Assembly (NCBI GenBank): GCA_964494345.1
Contig: CAZBSI010000001.1
Coordinates: 558,001-622,000 of the forward strand
DNA length: 64,000 bases
Direction: 5' to 3'
From: DTKD01 sp964494345
Lineage (GTDB): Bacteria; Armatimonadota; UBA5829
The notes under the pieces are model-generated. The model searched no databases and was not told the origin of the DNA. It worked only from the letters and a program-made list of their open reading frames with translations. The translations under genes were made by a program, and so were the position numbers. This document shows positions 60,535 through 64,000 of this stretch, one piece after another (within the stretch, counting starts at the first letter, position 1; the number at the start of each line of letters is the position of its first letter).

Positions 60535-62325
60535 ATGGCTAGAAAAGATCTGGGCGAAGCGCTGGTCGAAAAAAACGTTATTACGGCGGAACAGCTCTCA
60601 CAGGCGAGGGAAGTTCAGCGCAGCGCACCCGGCGATATAGGACGAATAATCGTCGACTTGGGCTTTGCCGACGCTAAGGCAGCCACAAAGGTTCGAGCGG
60701 AGACTATGAATCTTTCGTTTGTTGACCTGTCGACGCAGAAAATCGACCCGGCAGCGGTTAACTCCGTGCCCGAACATATCGCCAAAAGACATAAAGTTCT
60801 TCCGATTGCAAAAAATGGCGCCAGATTGATAGTCGCAGTGGTCAATCCCAGCGACTTGCTCGCCATTCAGGATATAAAACTTGCCAGTGGAGTCCAGCAG
60901 ATAGCGATGGCGTTGGCTACTGAAGACGACGTTATGGACGCTATTGACAGGGTGTATAAATCCGGGGACTCTTCCGCACCCGCTCAGCCGAACCCAGCGG
61001 CTACTGATCTGGCGGCGGTTGCTCCGCCGAGTTCGGGCGGCGCAGCGAATACTACCGGACTTTCCGCAGATATTCGGCAGGCGATTGCCGGTTATGGCGC
61101 GAGAGAAGAGATTCTTGACGAGGATACAGAGAGTATTGCGAAGGTCTCTGAAGAAGCGCCGATTATCAGGATCGCATATACCGTCATTCAACAGGCCATC
61201 ACCGACGGCGCCAGCGACATTCACATTGAGCCTGATAAACGGTCGGTGAGAATCCGTTACAGAATCGACGGCGTTTTGCATGAAGTTATGCCGCTGCCTA
61301 AGTATATCGAAAAGCCGCTGACCTCCAGATTTAAGATCATGTCCGACATGAACATCGCCGAACGGCGTGTGCCTCAGGATGGACGTATTCCCGTTACGCT
61401 CTCAGGTAAGGACTACGACCTTCGTGTCTCTTGTCTGCCGACGGTAAACGGCGAAAAGATCGTTATGAGAATTCTGGATAAGTCCAGCGTATTGCTCGGA
61501 CTTAACAAGCTGGGGTTCAGCCCGGAGGTGCAGGCGCAGGTGGAGGAATTGGTCGCTCAGCCGAACGGAATGTTTTTGTCTACAGGCCCTACGGGAAGCG
61601 GAAAGACCACCACCCAGTATTCGGTGCTGCATAAGCTCAACTCAGTTGAAAAGAATATTATTACTATTGAAGACCCGGTAGAGTATCAGCTCAGTGGAAT
61701 TGCCCAGGTGCAGGTAAACAAAAAAGCGGGGCTTAACTTCGCAAACGCATTGGCGAGCTTCCTGAGACAGGACCCGGACATTATCATGGTCGGTGAAATG
61801 CGTAACCTGGAAACAGGAGACATCGCGGTTGAGGCGTCGTTGACGGGCCACCTTGTTCTCTCTACTCTGCACACAAACGACGCTCCGAGCGCTGTTACGA
61901 GAATGGTGGATATGGGCGTGGAGCCGTATCTTATCTCCGCGACGGTCATTGGGGTTCTGGCGCAGAGGTTGGCGAGAAAAATATGCTCCAACTGCAAGGC
62001 GCCGTATCAGGTTCCGGCTTCGGAGCTGCGAAGATTCGGATTTAAGGCCAAGGATCCTAATGAGATGGTGACGCTTTATCGCGGAGAGGGCTGCGATACA
62101 TGCAGGCATACGGGTTACAAGGGGCGGCTTGGCATCTATGAACTGATGCGGATGAACGACGAAATTCGCGAACTCGTTGTGCGTCGGGCTCCTCTTGCGG
62201 ATGTAAGAGAAGCGGCAAAAGCGAACGGGATGCACGAACTCAAAGACGACGGATTGGATAAAGTTCTGCAGGGTATCACGACTCCGGACGAGGTGATGAG
62301 GGTCGTGTTTACAGCAGGCGGGTAA
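60535..62325 (+). CDS. pilB: type IV pilus assembly ATPase PilB
   Basis: A 596-residue hexameric ATPase for pilus extension or type II secretion. An N-terminal MshEN/GspE-N domain (about 1-140) is followed by a linker rich in Pro/Ala and the catalytic core with Walker A GPTGSGKTT (about 349-357), the Asp box DPVEYQ, and the His box TGHLVLSTLHTND. Zinc site CSNC (about 483) and CDTC (about 520) fits PilB. The ATG at 60535 is about five bases after AGGGGAT; the long frame upstream is spurious. pilT and pilC follow. Confidence 0.97.
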   Translation: MARKDLGEALVEKNVITAEQLSQAREVQRSAPGDIGRIIVDLGFADAKAATKVRAETMNLSFVDLSTQKIDPAAVNSVPEHIAKRHKVLPIAKNGARLIVAVVNPSDLLAIQDIKLASGVQQIAMALATEDDVMDAIDRVYKSGDSSAPAQPNPAATDLAAVAPPSSGGAANTTGLSADIRQAIAGYGAREEILDEDTESIAKVSEEAPIIRIAYTVIQQAITDGASDIHIEPDKRSVRIRYRIDGVLHEVMPLPKYIEKPLTSRFKIMSDMNIAERRVPQDGRIPVTLSGKDYDLRVSCLPTVNGEKIVMRILDKSSVLLGLNKLGFSPEVQAQVEELVAQPNGMFLSTGPTGSGKTTTQYSVLHKLNSVEKNIITIEDPVEYQLSGIAQVQVNKKAGLNFANALASFLRQDPDIIMVGEMRNLETGDIAVEASLTGHLVLSTLHTNDAPSAVTRMVDMGVEPYLISATVIGVLAQRLARKICSNCKAPYQVPASELRRFGFKAKDPNEMVTLYRGEGCDTCRHTGYKGRLGIYELMRMNDEIRELVVRRAPLADVREAAKANGMHELKDDGLDKVLQGITTPDEVMRVVFTAGG

Positions 62326-62343
62326 TATAGCCGGAGGGACAAC

Positions 62344-63519
62344 TTGTCAGAGGCAGCAGTAAGTAGTATTGCACAAGTCAAAGCGGAACCGGGCAGAAAG
62401 ATGACTGACCCGGTGCTGCTGGAAGATACCCATATAGATGATCTTCTTAACGACATGGTCGAGAGAGGATCGTCAGACCTTCACATCTGTGTAGGGGTGC
62501 CCCCAATTATCAGAATCGACGGGCAGTTGACTGCATTGAATTACACGAAATTCGACGCAATGCAGACTCAGAGGATGCTCTACGATATCTTGTCTGATGA
62601 GCAAATACAGCGCTTTGAGGACACCTGGGAGCTAGACTTCTCCTACTCGTTGCAGGATGTGTCGAGGTTCAGGGTCAATATTTTCAAGGATAAGGGGACT
62701 GTTGCGGCGGCTTTCCGACTTATTCCTATTAAGATCCCTACTCTTAGAGAGTTGGGGTTGCCGGCTGTGTTGGAAACCATCACGCGTAGACCTAGAGGAT
62801 TGGTGCTTGTAACGGGGCCGACGGGGTCGGGTAAGTCGACATCTTTGGCCGCGATGATTAACCAGATCAACACGGAGCGCAGTTCGCATATAATCACCAT
62901 CGAGGACCCTATCGAATATCTGCATCAACACCGCACGAGTGTCATTAACCAGCGTGAGGTAGGACAGGATACCAAGGAGTTCGCCAACGCACTTAGAGCA
63001 GCGCTGCGTGAAGACCCGGACGTTATTCTTGTTGGTGAGATGCGAGACCTTGAGACCATGTCCAACGCGATCAGAGCGGCGGAAACCGGTCACCTGGTAT
63101 TTGCGACTCTGCACACAAACAGCGCAGCCTCTACCGTAGACCGCGTGGTCGACTCGTTCCCGGCATCACAGCAGGAACAGATCCGACTGATGCTTTCAAA
63201 CAGTTTGGAAGCGGTTTTGTGTCAGCAGCTTCTGCCTAGAGCTGGTATGCCGGGAAGAGTCTGCTGTATGGAGATTATGATTGCGACTCCGGCGATTAGA
63301 AACCTGGTCCGTGAGGCGAAGAGCCACCAGATTACTTCTATTATTCAGACCAGTTCCAACGTCGGAATGCAGACGATGGACCAGCACCTGAGAGACTTGT
63401 ATCAGAAGGGCGTCATCACCTATGATGAGGCTTTGGCCCGCGCTATGAGCCAGGAAGAGCTTAAGAATATGATTACATCGGCGATGGGCACGGCGGGCGC
63501 TCCTGGGCCGCGCAGATAA
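62344..63519 (+). CDS. pilT: type IV pilus retraction ATPase PilT
   Basis: A 391-residue retraction motor. It has an N-terminal alpha/beta domain (IDDLLNDMVERGSSDLHI), Walker A GPTGSGKST (about 158-166), ITIEDPIEYLHQH, the catalytic ATPase segment AALREDPDVILVGEMRDLET and TGHLVFATLHTNSA. It has the typical C-terminal AIRNLVREAK...QTSSNVGMQTMDQHL block. The TTG start is six bases after GGAGGG and the gene begins 18 bases after pilB. pilC follows. Confidence 0.97.
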   Translation: MSEAAVSSIAQVKAEPGRKMTDPVLLEDTHIDDLLNDMVERGSSDLHICVGVPPIIRIDGQLTALNYTKFDAMQTQRMLYDILSDEQIQRFEDTWELDFSYSLQDVSRFRVNIFKDKGTVAAAFRLIPIKIPTLRELGLPAVLETITRRPRGLVLVTGPTGSGKSTSLAAMINQINTERSSHIITIEDPIEYLHQHRTSVINQREVGQDTKEFANALRAALREDPDVILVGEMRDLETMSNAIRAAETGHLVFATLHTNSAASTVDRVVDSFPASQQEQIRLMLSNSLEAVLCQQLLPRAGMPGRVCCMEIMIATPAIRNLVREAKSHQITSIIQTSSNVGMQTMDQHLRDLYQKGVITYDEALARAMSQEELKNMITSAMGTAGAPGPRR

Positions 63520-63578
63520 GCGCGAAGTTGTAATGATGAGATTGGGTCGATTGGTTAACCGGATAGGGGTGATCTGAC

Positions 63579-64000
63579 ATGCCGAATTTTGCGTATACTG
63601 TCCGCGATGCGACAGGACAGGTGATCACAGGTAACTCTGAGGCTGAAAACGAGGAGATATTACGTAAAAGGCTCACCGAAAACAGCTTCGACGTTGTCGA
63701 GGTCAAACAGGTCAAAAGTGCGCAGAAAAAAGTTGGAGGTTATGGCGGAGTAAAGAAGACCGACCTCGCCGTGATGTGCCGCCAGTTCTCCACGATGATT
63801 GACGCGGGCGTTACCCTTGTCCGCTGCCTCAACGTTCTTGCCGACCAGGCCGTGAACCCTAAACTAAAGGCGATCCTCACTGATGTGCAAAATGAGGTTG
63901 AGGGCGGAAACACGTTGTCGAAGGCGCTGGAGAAGTACCCTAACGCTTTTGACAGGTTGTTTATCGGTTTGGTGAATGCGGGTGAGGTTGGTGGCGCTCT
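63579..64000 (+). CDS. pilC: type IV pilus inner-membrane platform PilC (partial)
   Basis: Only the first 140 codons are in the window; the gene runs past base 64000. The start is ATG at 63579, with AGGGGTG about seven bases upstream. The sequence MPNFAYTVRDATGQVITG is the canonical PilC/GspF beginning. It is followed by LAVMCRQFSTMIDAGVTLVRCL, the start of the first GspF domain, and later LVNAGEVGG, the usual GEVG block. PilC couples the PilB and PilT motors to the pilin subunits. The transmembrane helices are mostly outside the window. Confidence 0.97.
   Translation, partial: MPNFAYTVRDATGQVITGNSEAENEEILRKRLTENSFDVVEVKQVKSAQKKVGGYGGVKKTDLAVMCRQFSTMIDAGVTLVRCLNVLADQAVNPKLKAILTDVQNEVEGGNTLSKALEKYPNAFDRLFIGLVNAGEVGGA

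Overview
The window looks like chromosomal DNA of a diderm, heterotrophic bacterium with moderate GC. The best fit is Armatimonadota or a close relative, but this rests on gene style and not on a marker-gene tree. Pointers are an H-X9-DG type prepilin, a PEP-CTERM surface protein, a SpoIVB-type S55 protein fused to a beta-propeller, several sugar-metabolism families, UPF0182 and BCAM0308 proteins, and an alaS-ruvX-mltG-yqeG-aroE-pilB-pilT-pilC run of the kind seen in Firmicutes-like lineages. A protein that looks like an outer-membrane barrel (44561-46594) supports two membranes. I see no phage, transposon, CRISPR array, rRNA or tRNA.

Layout. 1-6080: the end of an alpha-L-rhamnosidase gene, a PEP-CTERM protein, clpB with a HAIR-like (HspR) operator, and a 660-residue transaldolase-like protein. 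6081-6444: a divergent control region with several inverted repeats. 6445-15540: the large S55/propeller protein, an amidohydrolase, small and secreted proteins, and an M50 site-2 protease with CBS domains. 15635-21321: dnaE, rplY/ctc and the prepilin, with clear promoters. 21322-25124: a DUF2993 protein, a small redox operon (DUF2795, cytochrome b5, FAD oxidoreductase), an RpiB-like isomerase and a sugar-phosphate isomerase. 25261-28128: uvrA, followed by a 540-base repeat-rich non-coding stretch. 28674-31984: pdxS, a DUF4432 epimerase-like protein and an AICAR transformylase lacking the cyclohydrolase domain. 32181-44520: secreted proteins, dprA, phasin-ubiB, BCAM0308, membrane proteins, UPF0182 and a nucleotidyltransferase with a degenerate signature loop. 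44561-52517: the barrel protein, DUF169, secreted proteins, a second sugar isomerase, a PfkB kinase and a GNAT acetyltransferase. 52700-64000: alaS, a phosphatase-like membrane protein, ruvX, mltG, yqeG, aroE and the type IV pilus motor genes pilB, pilT and pilC (cut by the window end).

The genes form short operons that change strand often, so most regulation is probably local. Core functions (replication, repair, translation, PLP, purine and shikimate synthesis, cell-wall synthesis, proteostasis) alternate with sugar catabolism and envelope genes. Many start codons are TTG after a strong GGAGG-type ribosome site, so I moved a number of starts to the codon placed best relative to that site. 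No completely new multi-gene system is evident. The least ordinary items are the transaldolase-like protein, the S55-propeller fusion, the RpiB paralogue with an altered active site, the b5/DUF2795 redox operon and the repeat island behind uvrA.
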